From an uncultured Bacilli bacterium (GTDB lineage Bacteria; Bacillota_I; Bacilli_A; RF39; UBA660), in NCBI GenBank assembly GCA_947627915.1, contig CANQXT010000008.1, forward strand, positions 1-36,949: a DNA stretch of 36,949 bases, read 5' to 3'. The position numbers and the translations under genes were made by a program. Each line of letters begins with the position of its first letter. Positions within the stretch are counted from its first letter, which is position 1. Under the pieces are notes generated by a model. That model saw nothing but the letters and a program-made list of their open reading frames with translations, searched no databases and was not told the DNA's origin. Shown one piece after another: positions 14,288-24,258 of the stretch.

Positions 14288-15424
14288 CTAGACTAGTTTA
14301 AATATGACATAACATAAGAAGATAACTAAAAGTGTATAAACAATACCACCATTAATTTGTTCACTTTTACTACTTTTATATTTTACTCCCACTAACATAG
14401 TAGCTAAATAACCCCCAATTAAACCACCAATATGAGCAGCATTATCAATACCACTTATTGTAAAACCAAGAATTAAGTTTATAACAATAATTGGAATAAT
14501 TTGACTAGTTAGGGCATTGGATAAATATAAACGATAGTGATAACCAAAATATAATAATGAACCCATTAAACCAAAGATAGCACCACTAGCTCCTAAAGAT
14601 AAAGAATCTTTTAGAAAGACAACACTAAATAAACTTCCCATTAAAGCACTTAACAAATATATTATAGTAAACTTTGTTTTACCAATATAAGTTTCTACTT
14701 GATTACCAATAATCCATAAAGAATACATATTTACAAGTAAATGGAATATACCACCATGTAAGAAAGTATTAGTTAGAAGACGATATATTTCTAAATTTAA
14801 GAAACCTTGTTTACTATTACAAAATAAATATAAATATTCTGGTTTAAAAATAGTTATTAAATAACATATAACACATAATAAAATAATTATTTTAGTTACA
14901 ATTATTTTTTTGGGTTTAAATACTTCTTCATATTTATCATTTTCTTTTTCTGTTTTTTTATTTATATCTTCTGTCGCACTTATTATTTTCATAATATCAT
15001 TAGTTCTTTTTAAATGATCGGTTTTAATATTAGGAAAAGTTTCGGCTAAAATTTTATTCTTTTTTAAAGCACTTAAACTACTAATATTAATTGTTTCAAT
15101 ATTTTTATTATTATTATTTTGTAAATCAATTGAATCATTCATATCTAGACAAATATTTAAGACATTCATCTTTAAAGATAATGTTTTTCTTTTTATTTGT
15201 CTAACAACAAAACCTAATTTATACATATCCATATCTAATTGTTCATTATTATGAATATATTTAGAATTAATTCTAATTATTTTATAGGGAGCATTTAAAT
15301 TCTCAAGCCATATTTCATTTTTAGCTCCTCTAACATTGATTGGAGTATAATTTTCTTCAGTAACAAAGTAATGAACTAAACTCATTATTAATTCATCTTT
15401 AACATTTATTATACTACTATCCAT
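14288..15424 (-). CDS. GluP-like rhomboid intramembrane serine protease
   Basis: A protein of 378 residues. A cytosolic N-terminal domain of about 170 residues precedes a rhomboid domain with about seven membrane helices. HGGIFHLLVNMYSLW is the loop-1/helix-2 signature. Ser280 in GASGAIFG and His331 in NAAHIGGLIGGY form the catalytic dyad. The layout matches Bacillus GluP (YqgP), though without an obvious tetratricopeptide repeat region at the end. The start is the ATG at 15424, because AAAGGAG lies 7 bases before it; the upstream ATG at 15442 lacks a site. It is divergent from the 106-residue membrane protein. The protease call is strong; the substrate is unknown. Confidence 0.9.
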   Translation of the reverse strand: MDSSIINVKDELIMSLVHYFVTEENYTPINVRGAKNEIWLENLNAPYKIIRINSKYIHNNEQLDMDMYKLGFVVRQIKRKTLSLKMNVLNICLDMNDSIDLQNNNNKNIETINISSLSALKKNKILAETFPNIKTDHLKRTNDIMKIISATEDINKKTEKENDKYEEVFKPKKIIVTKIIILLCVICYLITIFKPEYLYLFCNSKQGFLNLEIYRLLTNTFLHGGIFHLLVNMYSLWIIGNQVETYIGKTKFTIIYLLSALMGSLFSVVFLKDSLSLGASGAIFGLMGSLLYFGYHYRLYLSNALTSQIIPIIVINLILGFTISGIDNAAHIGGLIGGYLATMLVGVKYKSSKSEQINGGIVYTLLVIFLCYVIFKLV

Positions 15425-15484
15425 AAAATTTTCTCCTTTCATAATATTTTACCCTTTTTCATAATATTAGTAAAGGGTGAAATT

Positions 15485-15805
15485 ATGTATTTATATTTTC
15501 TTATTTATATTGCAGTAATATTATATATTGTTTATCCAATATGTAAAATAGTTTGGTATAACTTACTTGATAGAGATTTGACATTTTTATTAAGTGTTAA
15601 CTATATTTTATTATTTTTATTATCTATAATATTTGATTATCAACACAACTTATTATTTAGTATTTTAATAAGTTTAACATTAGTAATATCTTCTTTCTTC
15701 TTAATAAGAAAAATTAAGAAAATATTTGGTTGTTATCAATTATTAAGTATACCTTATTTTTGTTTTTGTGTCTTTACCTTTAGTAATATTTTAGTTTTGA
15801 TCTAA
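15485..15805 (+). CDS. small membrane protein of unknown function
   Basis: A protein of 106 residues with three or four membrane helices and a basic RKIKK stretch between the last two. AAAGGGTGAAATT precedes the ATG. It is divergent from the rhomboid gene and its end overlaps the convergent pseudouridine synthase gene by 15 bp. I recognise no family. The good ribosome binding site and the fit between two neighbours support it as a real gene. Confidence 0.65.
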   Translation: MYLYFLIYIAVILYIVYPICKIVWYNLLDRDLTFLLSVNYILLFLLSIIFDYQHNLLFSILISLTLVISSFFLIRKIKKIFGCYQLLSIPYFCFCVFTFSNILVLI

Positions 15806-16678
15806 TTTATCAAGAAAATCTTGAAATTCTTTCGGTAAAGGACTTTCAAACTCCAATACTTTTTTAGTTATAGGATGAGTAAATCTTATAACTTTTGAAT
15901 GTAAAAATTGTCCAAATTCTGTAGTTTTCTTATTTTGATATACTGGATCATTATAGATTGGATAACCAAGATGCGCCATATGAACTCTTATTTGATGGGT
16001 TCTACCAGTTTCTAAAACTAAACTAACTAAAGTATATCCTTTATATCTTTTTAGAACTTTTAAATTAGTTATAGCTTTTTTACCATCACTTCTTACTTCC
16101 ATTTTATTAAAATTTGTTTTACTACGCCCAATGGGAGCATCAATATAAGCTGTATTGGCAGGAAAATTACCAATTAAAAGAGCATAATATTCCCGATAAA
16201 CTCTTTTATATTTAAAATCTTCTGCTAAAATTTCGTGAGCTTTATTACTTTTACATACTAGCATTAAACCAGAAGTATCTTTATCAAGACGATGAACTAT
16301 TCCTACTCTTTCATTACCACCAAGATCACTTAAATTTAAAGTATAATATAAAAGACCATTAACTAAAGTATTATTATAATTACCATTACCAGGGTGAACA
16401 ACTAAACCACTGGGTTTATCTATAACCATTAGATCATCATCTTCATAAACAATATTTAAGTGCATTTCCACTGGATTAATATCTTCTTTTATTTGATAAC
16501 TTTCATCAATTAATACTTCATCATTAATTTTTGTTTTATAACTTGGTTTAACTATTTTTTGATTAACTTTAATATAACCATCTTTTAACATTTTAGTAAT
16601 TAATTCGCGACTATAATCTAAATTATCACTTAAATATTTATCTATTCTAATATCATCTTTATCTACTATTAAATTCAT
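15791..16678 (-). CDS. RluD/RluA-family pseudouridine synthase (YlyB-like)
   Basis: The enzyme isomerises uridines in RNA, most likely 23S rRNA. The 295 residues comprise an N-terminal S4 RNA-binding domain (about 8-60, IRIDKYLSDNLDYSRELI) and the RluA catalytic domain with VIDKPSGLVVHPG, the active Asp in HRLDKDTSGLML, and RTHQIRVHMAHLGYPI. The start is set at the ATG at 16678, inside the end of lspA (20-bp overlap), with AAAAAGGAT before it. Upstream in-frame codons would only read back through lspA. The order lspA-rluD is the same as in Bacillus (lspA-ylyB). Confidence 0.93.
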   Translation of the reverse strand: MNLIVDKDDIRIDKYLSDNLDYSRELITKMLKDGYIKVNQKIVKPSYKTKINDEVLIDESYQIKEDINPVEMHLNIVYEDDDLMVIDKPSGLVVHPGNGNYNNTLVNGLLYYTLNLSDLGGNERVGIVHRLDKDTSGLMLVCKSNKAHEILAEDFKYKRVYREYYALLIGNFPANTAYIDAPIGRSKTNFNKMEVRSDGKKAITNLKVLKRYKGYTLVSLVLETGRTHQIRVHMAHLGYPIYNDPVYQNKKTTEFGQFLHSKVIRFTHPITKKVLEFESPLPKEFQDFLDKLDQN

Positions 16679-17129
16679 TTTCATCATCCTTTTTATATAT
16701 TGAATAAAGAAGTAATAATACTCCCAGTACAATAAATATATCAGCTAAATTAAAGACTGGAAAATTATAATGACCTAGTTTAATATCGATAAAATCGATA
16801 ACATAACCATATATAATTCGATTAAGTAAATTACCTATAATACCACCATAAATCATACTAAAAGATATAATATTACGTTTATTTATTTTAAATCTTTTTT
16901 GATATATTAGTAAAAATAATAGAAAGATAATCGTAATAATAATTAAAATAATTGTATTACCAGATAATATATTCCAACTAGCACCATCATTATATATTTT
17001 CGTAATGAAAAGAAATTTATTAATAATTGTTTTTGATTCCATAACCACAAAAAAACGATCTATCAAATATTTTGATAAAATATCTAAAAATAAACAAATT
17101 ATAGATCCCAATAAAATTTTTCTTTTCAT
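16659..17129 (-). CDS. lspA: LspA, lipoprotein signal peptidase II
   Basis: LspA is a membrane aspartyl protease that removes the signal peptide from lipidated prolipoproteins. The 156 residues, four membrane helices, conserved Asp16 in LFLDILSKYL, the NDGASWNIL segment and FNLAD with active Asp130 all fit. Odd feature: the first catalytic Asp, in the motif GNxxDR, is Asn103 here (GNLLNR; codon AAT at 16821-16823). The second Asp and nearby VIDFID are intact. The gene is coupled to the pseudouridine synthase downstream. The identification is sure; whether the enzyme is active, or has shifted its catalytic residue, cannot be told. Confidence 0.92.
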   Translation of the reverse strand: MKRKILLGSIICLFLDILSKYLIDRFFVVMESKTIINKFLFITKIYNDGASWNILSGNTIILIIITIIFLLFLLIYQKRFKINKRNIISFSMIYGGIIGNLLNRIIYGYVIDFIDIKLGHYNFPVFNLADIFIVLGVLLLLYSIYKKDDENEFNSR

Positions 17130-17195
17130 AATAAAATTGTACTAAATTTCTAAGAAAAAGTCTATGATATGAATTAAAAAAATAACTTAGATATT

Positions 17196-17417
17196 TTAAA
17201 GATCTACTAAAATAACATCTTCGCCAATCTTTTTTATTTTTTCAAAAGTAAAAGATGATTCTCCTCCTCGAGTCATCTTTTTTAACATTTTTCTTTCTTC
17301 TGAAACAAAATAGATTATTTTTCCCGTTGTATCTATTTTAGCATCAATAATTCTTCCTAAGTTATTACCATCTTTAATATTTATAATATCTTTTGTTTGT
17401 AAATCACTTAAAAGCAT
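17196..17417 (-). CDS. ylmC: YlmC/YmxH-family PRC-barrel protein
   Basis: A protein of 73 residues forming one PRC-barrel: MLLSDLQTKDIINI, NLGRIIDAKID and IKKIGEDVILVDL at the end. The YlmC/YmxH family is widespread in spore formers and small members lie next to sigG or in sporulation loci; its precise role is unknown. The position just after sigG matches that context. AAGGTGG precedes the ATG. Confidence 0.85.
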   Translation of the reverse strand: MLLSDLQTKDIINIKDGNNLGRIIDAKIDTTGKIIYFVSEERKMLKKMTRGGESSFTFEKIKKIGEDVILVDL

Positions 17418-17447
17418 ATAAATCCACCTTAATAAATTATATGTTTT

Positions 17448-18221
17448 TTAAATTAATTTACGAATATTTTCAATGGCATTCTTTTCAATTCTTGATACTT
17501 GAGCTTGACTTATTCCCAAAGTATCAGCAATTTCCATTTGAGTTTTCCCAATAATAAAACGCGATATTAAGATTTCTTTTTCCCGATCCTTTATTTTTTG
17601 TAAAGCTTTTCTTAACGAAATTAACATATCTCTATCAGTATTGATATCTTTTGTATCAGCAATTTGATCTGCTAAATAAATAGTATCACCGCCATCATTA
17701 TAAATAGGTTCAAAAATACTCATTGGATCTTTTAAACTATCTAAAGCGTATGTAATTTCATATTCTGAAATATTTAGAAAATTAGCCACATCTTTATTAG
17801 TGGGCATAACACCATATACACTCATATATTCATCTTGATATTTAATAATTTTATAAGCTAAATCTTTAATACTACGACTAACTCTAATGGAAGTATTATC
17901 TCTTATATATCTTTTTACTTCCCCAATTATTAAAGGGACAGCATAAGTTGATAAACGTAATCCTAGAGTTATATCAAAATTATCAATTGCTTTAATTAAC
18001 CCAATTACCCCAACTTGAAATAAATCATCCATATTATAACGACTATTATTAAATCTTTTTAAAATAGATAAGACTAATTTTAAATTACCATTAATAAGTT
18101 CTTCTTTAGCACTTTCATCACCATTTTTTAATTTTATAAATAATTCATTTGTTTCTTTATTAGATAATACTTTTAAATTATTAGTATTTATTCCTGTTAT
18201 ATCAACTTTATATTTAGCCAT
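17448..18221 (-). CDS. sigG: sigma-G, late forespore sigma factor
   Basis: The protein directs RNA polymerase to forespore genes after engulfment. The 257 residues match family length. Region 2 (YNMDDLFQVGVIGLIKAIDNFD, LRLSTYAVPLIIGEVKRYIRD), region 3 and region 4 (KTQMEIADTLGISQAQVSRIEK) are intact. The N-terminus has the conserved KVDITGINTNNLKVL stretch of sigma-G. AAAGGATTCTT precedes the ATG. A sigma-F/G-like promoter lies just upstream and a terminator separates it from sigE, so it is probably transcribed both by itself and by limited read-through. Confidence 0.96.
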   Translation of the reverse strand: MAKYKVDITGINTNNLKVLSNKETNELFIKLKNGDESAKEELINGNLKLVLSILKRFNNSRYNMDDLFQVGVIGLIKAIDNFDITLGLRLSTYAVPLIIGEVKRYIRDNTSIRVSRSIKDLAYKIIKYQDEYMSVYGVMPTNKDVANFLNISEYEITYALDSLKDPMSIFEPIYNDGGDTIYLADQIADTKDINTDRDMLISLRKALQKIKDREKEILISRFIIGKTQMEIADTLGISQAQVSRIEKNAIENIRKLI

Positions 18222-18239
18222 AAGAATCCTTTCATATCT

Positions 18240-18269
18240 TATTGTGTGCTAAAGGATATGTTTTTATAC
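18240..18269 (-). promoter_or_regulatory. candidate sigma-F/sigma-G promoter of sigG
   Basis: GTATA, 18 bp, CACAATA on the minus strand resembles GnATR and CATnnTA with one mismatch in the -10. It fits the known autoregulation of sigG. Confidence 0.45.
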
Positions 18270-18276
18270 AGAATTT

Positions 18277-18304
18277 AAAAAAGAATAGATTTCTCTACTC
18301 TTTT
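18277..18304 (-). terminator. terminator between sigE and sigG
   Basis: AAGAGTAGA pairs with TCTATTCTT around a GAAA tetraloop and runs into six T on the minus strand. Confidence 0.75.
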
Positions 18305-18312
18305 AACAATTA

Positions 18313-19017
18313 TTAAATTTTCATAATATTTTGTAATCTTTTAACAACTTTTTTCTCTATTCTCGAAATATAAGATTGACTTATACCTAACATTTCAGCA
18401 ACTTCTTTTTGCGTATATTCTTTAGTATTATTAAGACCATATCTTAAAGTCATAATTTCTTTTTCTCTTTCTTCTAAAGTATCTATTTCCTTTTTTAAGA
18501 TTTCTTTATCCATACAATTTTCTAATTCTTTAGGTACAACATCATTATCTGTTCCTAAAATATCTTCTAAATGTAATTCATTACCTTCGGCATCAAAATT
18601 AAGTGTTTCTTCTAAACTTATTTCAATTTTCTTACGTTTATTTTTTCTTAAAAACATTAATATTTCATTAGCAATACATCGAGAAGCATAAGTAGCTAGT
18701 TTAATATTCTTATCTATCTTATAAGTATTAATTCCTTTAATTAACCCAATAGATCCAATAGATACTAAATCTTCAATATCAAAACCTGTATTTTCATATT
18801 TTTTAGCTAAAAAGACGACTAATCTTAAATTATGCTCAATTAAAATATTACGAGCTTCAATATCCCCACTTTTAGCTTTAATTAATAATTCTAATTCTTT
18901 ATCTTTAGGAAGTGGTGGTGGTAATTTATCAGTAGCCCCAACAAAAAAGCAATCATTGTATTTGTTTTTTAAAAAAGCAATTATTTTTTGAAATATATTT
19001 ATATTTATCCCTCCCAT
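18313..19017 (-). CDS. sigE: pro-sigma-E, early mother-cell sigma factor
   Basis: Made as an inactive precursor, bound to the septal membrane and cleaved by SpoIIGA. The 234 residues start with an amphipathic pro-sequence (about 1-24) and the conserved processing region FFVGATDKLPPPLP, like the Bacillus cleavage site. Region 2 (FDIEDLVSIGSIGLIKGINTY, KLATYASRCIANEILMFLR) and region 4 (YTQKEVAEMLGISQSYISRIEK) are clear. It overlaps the end of spoIIGA by 13 bp. The only upstream ATG has no ribosome binding site before it; a GGGAGGG lies just after it, so start efficiency probably depends on coupling with spoIIGA. Confidence 0.96.
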   Translation of the reverse strand: MGGININIFQKIIAFLKNKYNDCFFVGATDKLPPPLPKDKELELLIKAKSGDIEARNILIEHNLRLVVFLAKKYENTGFDIEDLVSIGSIGLIKGINTYKIDKNIKLATYASRCIANEILMFLRKNKRKKIEISLEETLNFDAEGNELHLEDILGTDNDVVPKELENCMDKEILKKEIDTLEEREKEIMTLRYGLNNTKEYTQKEVAEMLGISQSYISRIEKKVVKRLQNIMKI

Positions 19018-19754
19018 AAACTATAATTTAATAAACAATTAATATTATCAAATTCTTGAAATTCATCAGAAATACCTATTAAATAATTATGATATATTTT
19101 ATTATCAACAATTATATTTTTAATACTTATACACGGAAGTAAACTATGTTTGTTAATAGTATTAATAGGTACATAAATTGGACTTCTTATATTATATATG
19201 CCCTTTAAGACTTTTTTATTAACTAAAATAATATATTTATTAGTTAAAGGATCTTGTAATTTATTACCTGTATCTAAAAAACCATTTAATTCTAAAGTTT
19301 GATTATTTTTAAAAGTTATAATTACTTTTTTATAATAATTAACTACTTTTTTTAAATTCTTTTGTTCTTTAAGATAAAGATATAATATTAAAGGAGCAAT
19401 AGATAAACTAAGAGGATAAGCTAAATTATTAAATTCAATTTTTAAAAAATAAAGAAAACCTGCTAAAATAACTGATGTCATATAGAGATATAAAATATTA
19501 GTCATTAAATATTTTATATTATGATAAGAAAAAGTTATTAATAACATAATAAGACCTAAAAATAATTTTAATATTAATAAAAGATATTTATTAATCCTTA
19601 AAAATATTATTAAAGTAGTTAAAGAACCAAATAAACTACCTAATAATATTCTTTTAAAAGATATATTTCTTTTTAAAGTAATATTAACTGTTATTAAAAT
19701 TAACATATCATAAATAAAATTAAGTATTATTAATAAATCAATATATATGATCAA
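19005..19754 (-). CDS. spoIIGA: SpoIIGA, sigma-E processing peptidase
   Basis: A membrane aspartic protease that removes the pro-sequence of sigma-E after the signal from SpoIIR. The 249 residues have five membrane helices (about 5-130) and a retropepsin-like domain with active Asp161 in GFLDTGNKLQDP. The start codon is TTG, supported by GGTGA 6 bases upstream and by the family start pattern (IYIDLLIILNFIYD). The gene is shorter than the Bacillus one (309 residues). Gene order ftsA-ftsZ-spoIIGA-sigE-sigG is the classical one. Confidence 0.93.
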   Translation of the reverse strand: MIIYIDLLIILNFIYDMLILITVNITLKRNISFKRILLGSLFGSLTTLIIFLRINKYLLLILKLFLGLIMLLITFSYHNIKYLMTNILYLYMTSVILAGFLYFLKIEFNNLAYPLSLSIAPLILYLYLKEQKNLKKVVNYYKKVIITFKNNQTLELNGFLDTGNKLQDPLTNKYIILVNKKVLKGIYNIRSPIYVPINTINKHSLLPCISIKNIIVDNKIYHNYLIGISDEFQEFDNINCLLNYSLWEG

Positions 19755-19778
19755 AATTAATCACCAATTTTATTATAT

Positions 19779-19809
19779 AAAAAAAGAACAACATATTTTG
19801 TCGTTCTTT
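19779..19809 (-). terminator. terminator of ftsZ
   Basis: On the minus strand AAAGAACGACA pairs with TGTTGTTCTTT and runs into seven T, just before spoIIGA. Confidence 0.8.
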
Positions 19810-19818
19810 GACATTTAC

Positions 19819-20874
19819 TTAAAACAAATCATTATTTCTAAAGAATGGTGGTATTTCTAAATCATCATCAGTTGGAACAGTTCTTCTTTTTGGAATATCT
19901 TCATCAGGATATAACTCTTCTGCTTCTCCTTCATCAAAACCAGTGGCAATAACAGTAACAATAACTTCATCAGTTAAATTTTCATTTTTAATAGCTCCGA
20001 AAATAATATTGATATCACTTTTAGCAGCTTCTCTTACTGTTTCAATAGCATCTTCAATTTCAAATAAAGTTAAGTTAGCTCCACCAGTTACATTAACTAT
20101 TGCATTAGTAGCTCCATCAATTGTAGCTTCAAGTAAACTATTAGCTACAGCTTGTCTAGCAGCTTCAATAGCTCTATTTTCTCCAGCATTGCAACCAATA
20201 CCTATAATAGCAGTTCCGCTCTTTTCCATAACAGCTTTAACATCGGCAAAGTCTAGGTTAATTACTCCGGTTACTGCAATTAAATCGGAAATAGATTGAA
20301 CACCTCTATGTAAAACATTATCTACTTCTTTAAAGGCATCATCAAATCCAGTTGTTTTATCAATAATATCTCTTAATTTATCATTAGGAATAACAATTAA
20401 AGTATCAACGTGTTTTTTTAATTCTTCAATTCCAAGTAAAGCATTTTCACTTCTTTTTTTACCTTCAAAACGGAAAGGTTTTGTAACTATACCAACAGTT
20501 AAAGCTCCTAGTTCTTGAGCAATTTCAGCAATAATTGGAGCAGCACCAGTTCCAGTACCTCCACCCATACCGCAAGCAACGAAAACCATATCAGCACCTT
20601 TTAAAGCATCTTCAATTTCGCCTTTACTCTCTAAAGCAGCAGCTCGACCTATTTCGGGATTAGCACCAGCACCTCTTCCCCCAGTTATACTTTTACCAAT
20701 TTGAATTTTATTTGTGGCTTTTGAGGCATTTAAAACTTGTAAGTCAGTGTTAACAACGTAAAATTCAACACTTTTTACTCCTTCTTCAATCATTCGGTTA
20801 ACCGCGTTGCATCCACCACCACCAACACCGATAACTTTAATTTTGGCTATTTGATCCATTTGTAATTCATTCAT
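19819..20874 (-). CDS. ftsZ: FtsZ, cell division tubulin homologue
   Basis: FtsZ polymerises into the Z ring at mid-cell and at the polar septum. The 351 residues include [17 protein letters not shown] near the N-terminus, the tubulin signature [14 protein letters not shown] (near 107), and [11 protein letters not shown]. The C-terminal peptide LEIPPFFRN is the docking tail for FtsA and other partners; the linker before it is short. AAGGAGAGTAAAG precedes the ATG. It follows ftsA after 11 bases. Confidence 0.98.
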   Translation of the reverse strand: MNELQMDQIAKIKVIGVGGGGCNAVNRMIEEGVKSVEFYVVNTDLQVLNASKATNKIQIGKSITGGRGAGANPEIGRAAALESKGEIEDALKGADMVFVACGMGGGTGTGAAPIIAEIAQELGALTVGIVTKPFRFEGKKRSENALLGIEELKKHVDTLIVIPNDKLRDIIDKTTGFDDAFKEVDNVLHRGVQSISDLIAVTGVINLDFADVKAVMEKSGTAIIGIGCNAGENRAIEAARQAVANSLLEATIDGATNAIVNVTGGANLTLFEIEDAIETVREAAKSDINIIFGAIKNENLTDEVIVTVIATGFDEGEAEELYPDEDIPKRRTVPTDDDLEIPPFFRNNDLF

Positions 20875-20885
20875 CTTTACTCTCC

Positions 20886-22127
20886 TTAATTATCAAAAAA
20901 GTATCCAAACAATTTTCCTAATAATGAATTATCAGAAACATTGTCCTTTTTATCACTACCACATAACTCCTCTTGTTCTTCTACATTAAATATAGAAAAG
21001 TCTACTCCTCTTAATTTTAATCGACTATTATAATATTTTATCATTCCAATAGATGTACTATATTTATTATTCCGTGCTCCTATTTCTTCAACTCTTCCTG
21101 TATGAGCTATATTTCCTAGTAATTCATCTACTAAAAGTTCAAAATCTTCACTTTCGGTTACTCCTCCTGTAAGTATTATATAACTAATTTCCTTTTTTGT
21201 TAAGAGATTTATTTGTTTTTTTGCTAAATTAATAATCTCGGTAAGACGCATCATAACTATTTCAGAGGCATCATATTGATTTATTTTAACATTTTCATTA
21301 TGTTTATCAATTAAAGAAATAGATTCATTAGGTTGAGCTAAACGGGTATGGGATAGAGCTAAATGTTCTTTTACATATTTCGCATCTTCACTATTTATCT
21401 TATATACATAAGATAAATCATTACTTATATTAGCACCACCAATATCAATAACTTCTAAATTAGTTAATATACCTTTATTAAAAATAGAAACGGTTGTTGT
21501 ATCTTCCCCAATATTAACAACTGCTCCAATACTATTATTTAATTCTTTATTTTTATATTCATAATAATCTCCTAAAGGAGAAATTAAGATATCAACTACT
21601 TCAACCCCAATATTTTTAAGACAATTAGTAATATTTTCAACATTTTTCTTAGGAACGGTAATAGCAATTGATTTTAAAGTTAATTTTTCTGAAACCATAT
21701 TAAGTGGATTATAAACTACTTCATCATTAACTTTATAACTAATTGGCATTATAGTTACTAATTCTTTATTATTTGTAATTTTATTATAAACACTTTTTTG
21801 CATTGCTTTAACAATATCAGCATTTTTAATAACTTTATCTTCACTAGATATAGCAATTGTACTACTACTTAAAAAACATTCTGCATAGGTACTAGGAACA
21901 CTAGCAATTACTTTTTTAACAGGTATTCCTAAAACATTTTCACATTTTTTAAATACTTCAATAAAAGCTTCTGTAGCACTTTCACTATTTATTACATACC
22001 CATTTTTTATTCCTCTGGCTGGAGTATCAACACACGCTAAAATATTTACTTTATTTCGAACAACTTCACCTACTACTAATTTAATAAGAGATGAACCAAT
22101 ATCTAAACTTGCAATAAATTTACGCAC
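20886..22127 (-). CDS. ftsA: FtsA, actin-like Z-ring membrane tether
   Basis: An actin-fold ATPase that anchors FtsZ to the membrane. The 413 residues begin with [19 protein letters not shown] (phosphate 1), have [15 protein letters not shown] (phosphate 2, near 205) and [11 protein letters not shown] (adenosine motif, near 320). They end with [12 protein letters not shown], an amphipathic membrane-targeting helix. The start is GTG with GGAGTGATATT before it. A good sigma-A promoter lies upstream. ftsZ follows in the same transcript. Confidence 0.97.
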   Translation of the reverse strand: MRKFIASLDIGSSLIKLVVGEVVRNKVNILACVDTPARGIKNGYVINSESATEAFIEVFKKCENVLGIPVKKVIASVPSTYAECFLSSSTIAISSEDKVIKNADIVKAMQKSVYNKITNNKELVTIMPISYKVNDEVVYNPLNMVSEKLTLKSIAITVPKKNVENITNCLKNIGVEVVDILISPLGDYYEYKNKELNNSIGAVVNIGEDTTTVSIFNKGILTNLEVIDIGGANISNDLSYVYKINSEDAKYVKEHLALSHTRLAQPNESISLIDKHNENVKINQYDASEIVMMRLTEIINLAKKQINLLTKKEISYIILTGGVTESEDFELLVDELLGNIAHTGRVEEIGARNNKYSTSIGMIKYYNSRLKLRGVDFSIFNVEEQEELCGSDKKDNVSDNSLLGKLFGYFFDN

Positions 22128-22153
22128 AATATCACTCCTACTATCACATACTA

Positions 22154-22182
22154 ATTATATCGAAAAATAAATCTATTAGCAA
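22154..22182 (-). promoter_or_regulatory. sigma-A promoter of ftsA-ftsZ
   Basis: TTGCTA, 17 bp and a perfect TATAAT on the minus strand, about 27 bases before the ftsA start. Confidence 0.6.
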
Positions 22183-22236
22183 TATTTTTATAGTTATTTT
22201 CTCTAAATGAATGCATAAATTATAGTAGGTGAGATT

Positions 22237-22536
22237 ATGTTTGGACCAAGAGTTATTCCCGGAGTTATCCCAGGCTTATCATTATCTAAAATTATTGGTG
22301 GTATTTCTAAAACTTTAGGCGTAATGAATCAAATTATTCCCCTTTATAAAGAAGCTAAACCAATCTTTAATAATGCCAGAAATGCTATTAACATTATAAA
22401 AGAAATTTCTAATACTACTACTAACAGAGTAATTACCAAAAAAGAAGAAAACTTACAAGAAGTAAAACAAACAATTAATAAAATAACTACTAATCTAAAT
22501 AAGAGCAATGAAAAAGGTCCTACTTTTTTTCAATAA
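22237..22536 (+). CDS. yqfQ: YqfQ-like protein
   Basis: A protein of 99 residues. The Gly/Pro-rich start FGPRVIPGVIPGLSLSKIIG, a hydrophobic amphipathic middle (ISKTLGVMNQIIPLYKEAKP) and a polar Lys-rich tail match the YqfQ (VrrA-like) family of spore formers. In Bacillus yqfQ also sits near trmK and sigA. TAGGTGAGATT precedes the ATG. It is convergent with trmK, overlapping it by 17 bp. Function is unknown; a spore-related role is inferred from family distribution. Confidence 0.7.
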   Translation: MFGPRVIPGVIPGLSLSKIIGGISKTLGVMNQIIPLYKEAKPIFNNARNAINIIKEISNTTTNRVITKKEENLQEVKQTINKITTNLNKSNEKGPTFFQ

Positions 22537-23140
22537 GACCTGTTAATATTTCATTTTGATAAATTAATTCTTTCTTTTTTTCTTCAGGAACAACATTTAT
22601 TAATTCCTTATTTTTAGCTAATAAATATTTATAGTAAGCAAGATTATTACTAATACCAAAAAGAATTTCTGTTTCCGTTAATTGTTGTTTTCCTTTTAAA
22701 ACTAACATAATAACATAATAATGATTTTTTTCTAAAACAACTTTTTCTTGAACTATTTTAAAACCTAATTTATTTAAATTTAATCTTAATTTAGGTAATT
22801 CATTATGACTATCAATTATTAATTTCGAAGGACATTTATCACTTTTTATAATATTTAAAATAGTTGAAGTACCCATACCTGCAATAACCGAAGTATTATA
22901 ATAACTATCTATATTATTAAAACCATCACTTAAATAACATTTAATATCTAAATTTCTTTTTTGAAAATTATTTTGAGCGCTCATTAGAGCATTTTTATTT
23001 ATATCACTTGCTAAAACATCTTGGCATAGATTATTTTCTTTTAAATAAATACATAAATAACCATGATCAGTGCCAATATCTAAGACAACATCATCTTTTT
23101 CAACAAAGCTAGCTAAAGTTTTTATTCTTGTACTAATCAT
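22520..23140 (-). CDS. trmK: TrmK, tRNA (adenine-22-N1)-methyltransferase
   Basis: The enzyme methylates A22 in tRNA using S-adenosylmethionine. The 206 residues begin with [12 protein letters not shown], have SAM motif [17 protein letters not shown] (about 18-33), [10 protein letters not shown] and [14 protein letters not shown] in the middle. Length and motif order match. The ATG overlaps the sigA stop (ATGA-type overlap), so it is cotranscribed with dnaG and sigA. Confidence 0.93.
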   Translation of the reverse strand: MISTRIKTLASFVEKDDVVLDIGTDHGYLCIYLKENNLCQDVLASDINKNALMSAQNNFQKRNLDIKCYLSDGFNNIDSYYNTSVIAGMGTSTILNIIKSDKCPSKLIIDSHNELPKLRLNLNKLGFKIVQEKVVLEKNHYYVIMLVLKGKQQLTETEILFGISNNLAYYKYLLAKNKELINVVPEEKKKELIYQNEILTGLIEKK

Positions 23141-24255
23141 TGATTATCTAAAAAATCCTTTAATTGTTTAGCTCTTGATGGATGACGTAATTTTCTTAAA
23201 GCTTTTGCTTCTATTTGTCTAATTCTTTCTCTGGTAACATTAAATCTTTTACCAACATCTTCTAAGGTATGACAAATACCATCAACTAAACCAAAACGTA
23301 GTTCTAAAACTTGTTGTTCTCGAGGTTGTAAAGTTTGTAATACTTCTTTTATTTTTTCTTTTAATATTTCATTTTCAGCATATTCTTCTGGTGATAAACT
23401 AGATTCATCTTTTAGAAAATCTCCTAAATGAGAATCATCTTCTTCCCCAATTGGAGTTTCCAAAGATACTGGTTCTTGACTTATTTTAATAACTTCTCTT
23501 ACTTTATCAACAGATATACCCATTTTCTTAGCTATTTCTTCTTCACTTGGTTCACGATTTAATTCCAAAGTCATTTGTCTTTGGACACGAACCATTTTAT
23601 TAATTGTTTCAACCATATGAACTGGTACTCTAATAGTTCTTGCTTGATCTGCTAAAGCTCTTGTAATTGCTTGTCTTATCCACCATGTAGCATAAGTTGA
23701 AAATTTATATCCTTTATCATAATCAAATTTTTCAACAGCTTTCATTAATCCTAAATTACCTTCTTGGATTAAATCAAGAAATAATAAACCACGGCCAACA
23801 TATCTTTTAGCAATACTGACAACTAATCTTAAATTACTTTCTGCAAGTATTTTTTCAGCTTCTTTATCCCCTGCTGCTATACGCATTGAAATATTCATTT
23901 CATCTTCACTAGATAATAAGCTAATTCGACCAATTTCTTTTAAATACATTCTTACAGGATCATTTATATTAACATCTTTTGTAATTTCAGCATCATCTAA
24001 TAATATTGGTTCTTCTTCATCTAATTTAAGATTAAGTGCTCCACCTTCAGCTTCATCAGCATCTTCTTCATTAATAACACTAATCTCAGACTCTAAAAAT
24101 AAATTATATAAATCGTCTAAATCATTGGCATCTAACTCTAATCCTTTTAAAGCTTCAGCTAATTCTTCAAATGTTATATACCCTTTCTCTTTACCCTTTT
24201 TTAATAATTCTTCTTTTCTTTCCTCTAATGTTTTAATTTCAACCATTTTTTCCAT
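23137..24255 (-). CDS. rpoD: sigma-A, primary sigma factor
   Basis: The vegetative sigma factor (sigA of Bacillus). The 372 residues contain region 1.1 ([10 protein letters not shown]), region 1.2/2 ([51 protein letters not shown]), region 3 and region 4 ([40 protein letters not shown]). Intact motifs explain the consensus-like promoters found in the window. The start is 3 bases after the dnaG stop, with AGGAAGTG upstream, inside the end of dnaG. Confidence 0.98.
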   Translation of the reverse strand: MEKMVEIKTLEERKEELLKKGKEKGYITFEELAEALKGLELDANDLDDLYNLFLESEISVINEEDADEAEGGALNLKLDEEEPILLDDAEITKDVNINDPVRMYLKEIGRISLLSSEDEMNISMRIAAGDKEAEKILAESNLRLVVSIAKRYVGRGLLFLDLIQEGNLGLMKAVEKFDYDKGYKFSTYATWWIRQAITRALADQARTIRVPVHMVETINKMVRVQRQMTLELNREPSEEEIAKKMGISVDKVREVIKISQEPVSLETPIGEEDDSHLGDFLKDESSLSPEEYAENEILKEKIKEVLQTLQPREQQVLELRFGLVDGICHTLEDVGKRFNVTRERIRQIEAKALRKLRHPSRAKQLKDFLDNQ

Positions 24256-24258
24256 TAT

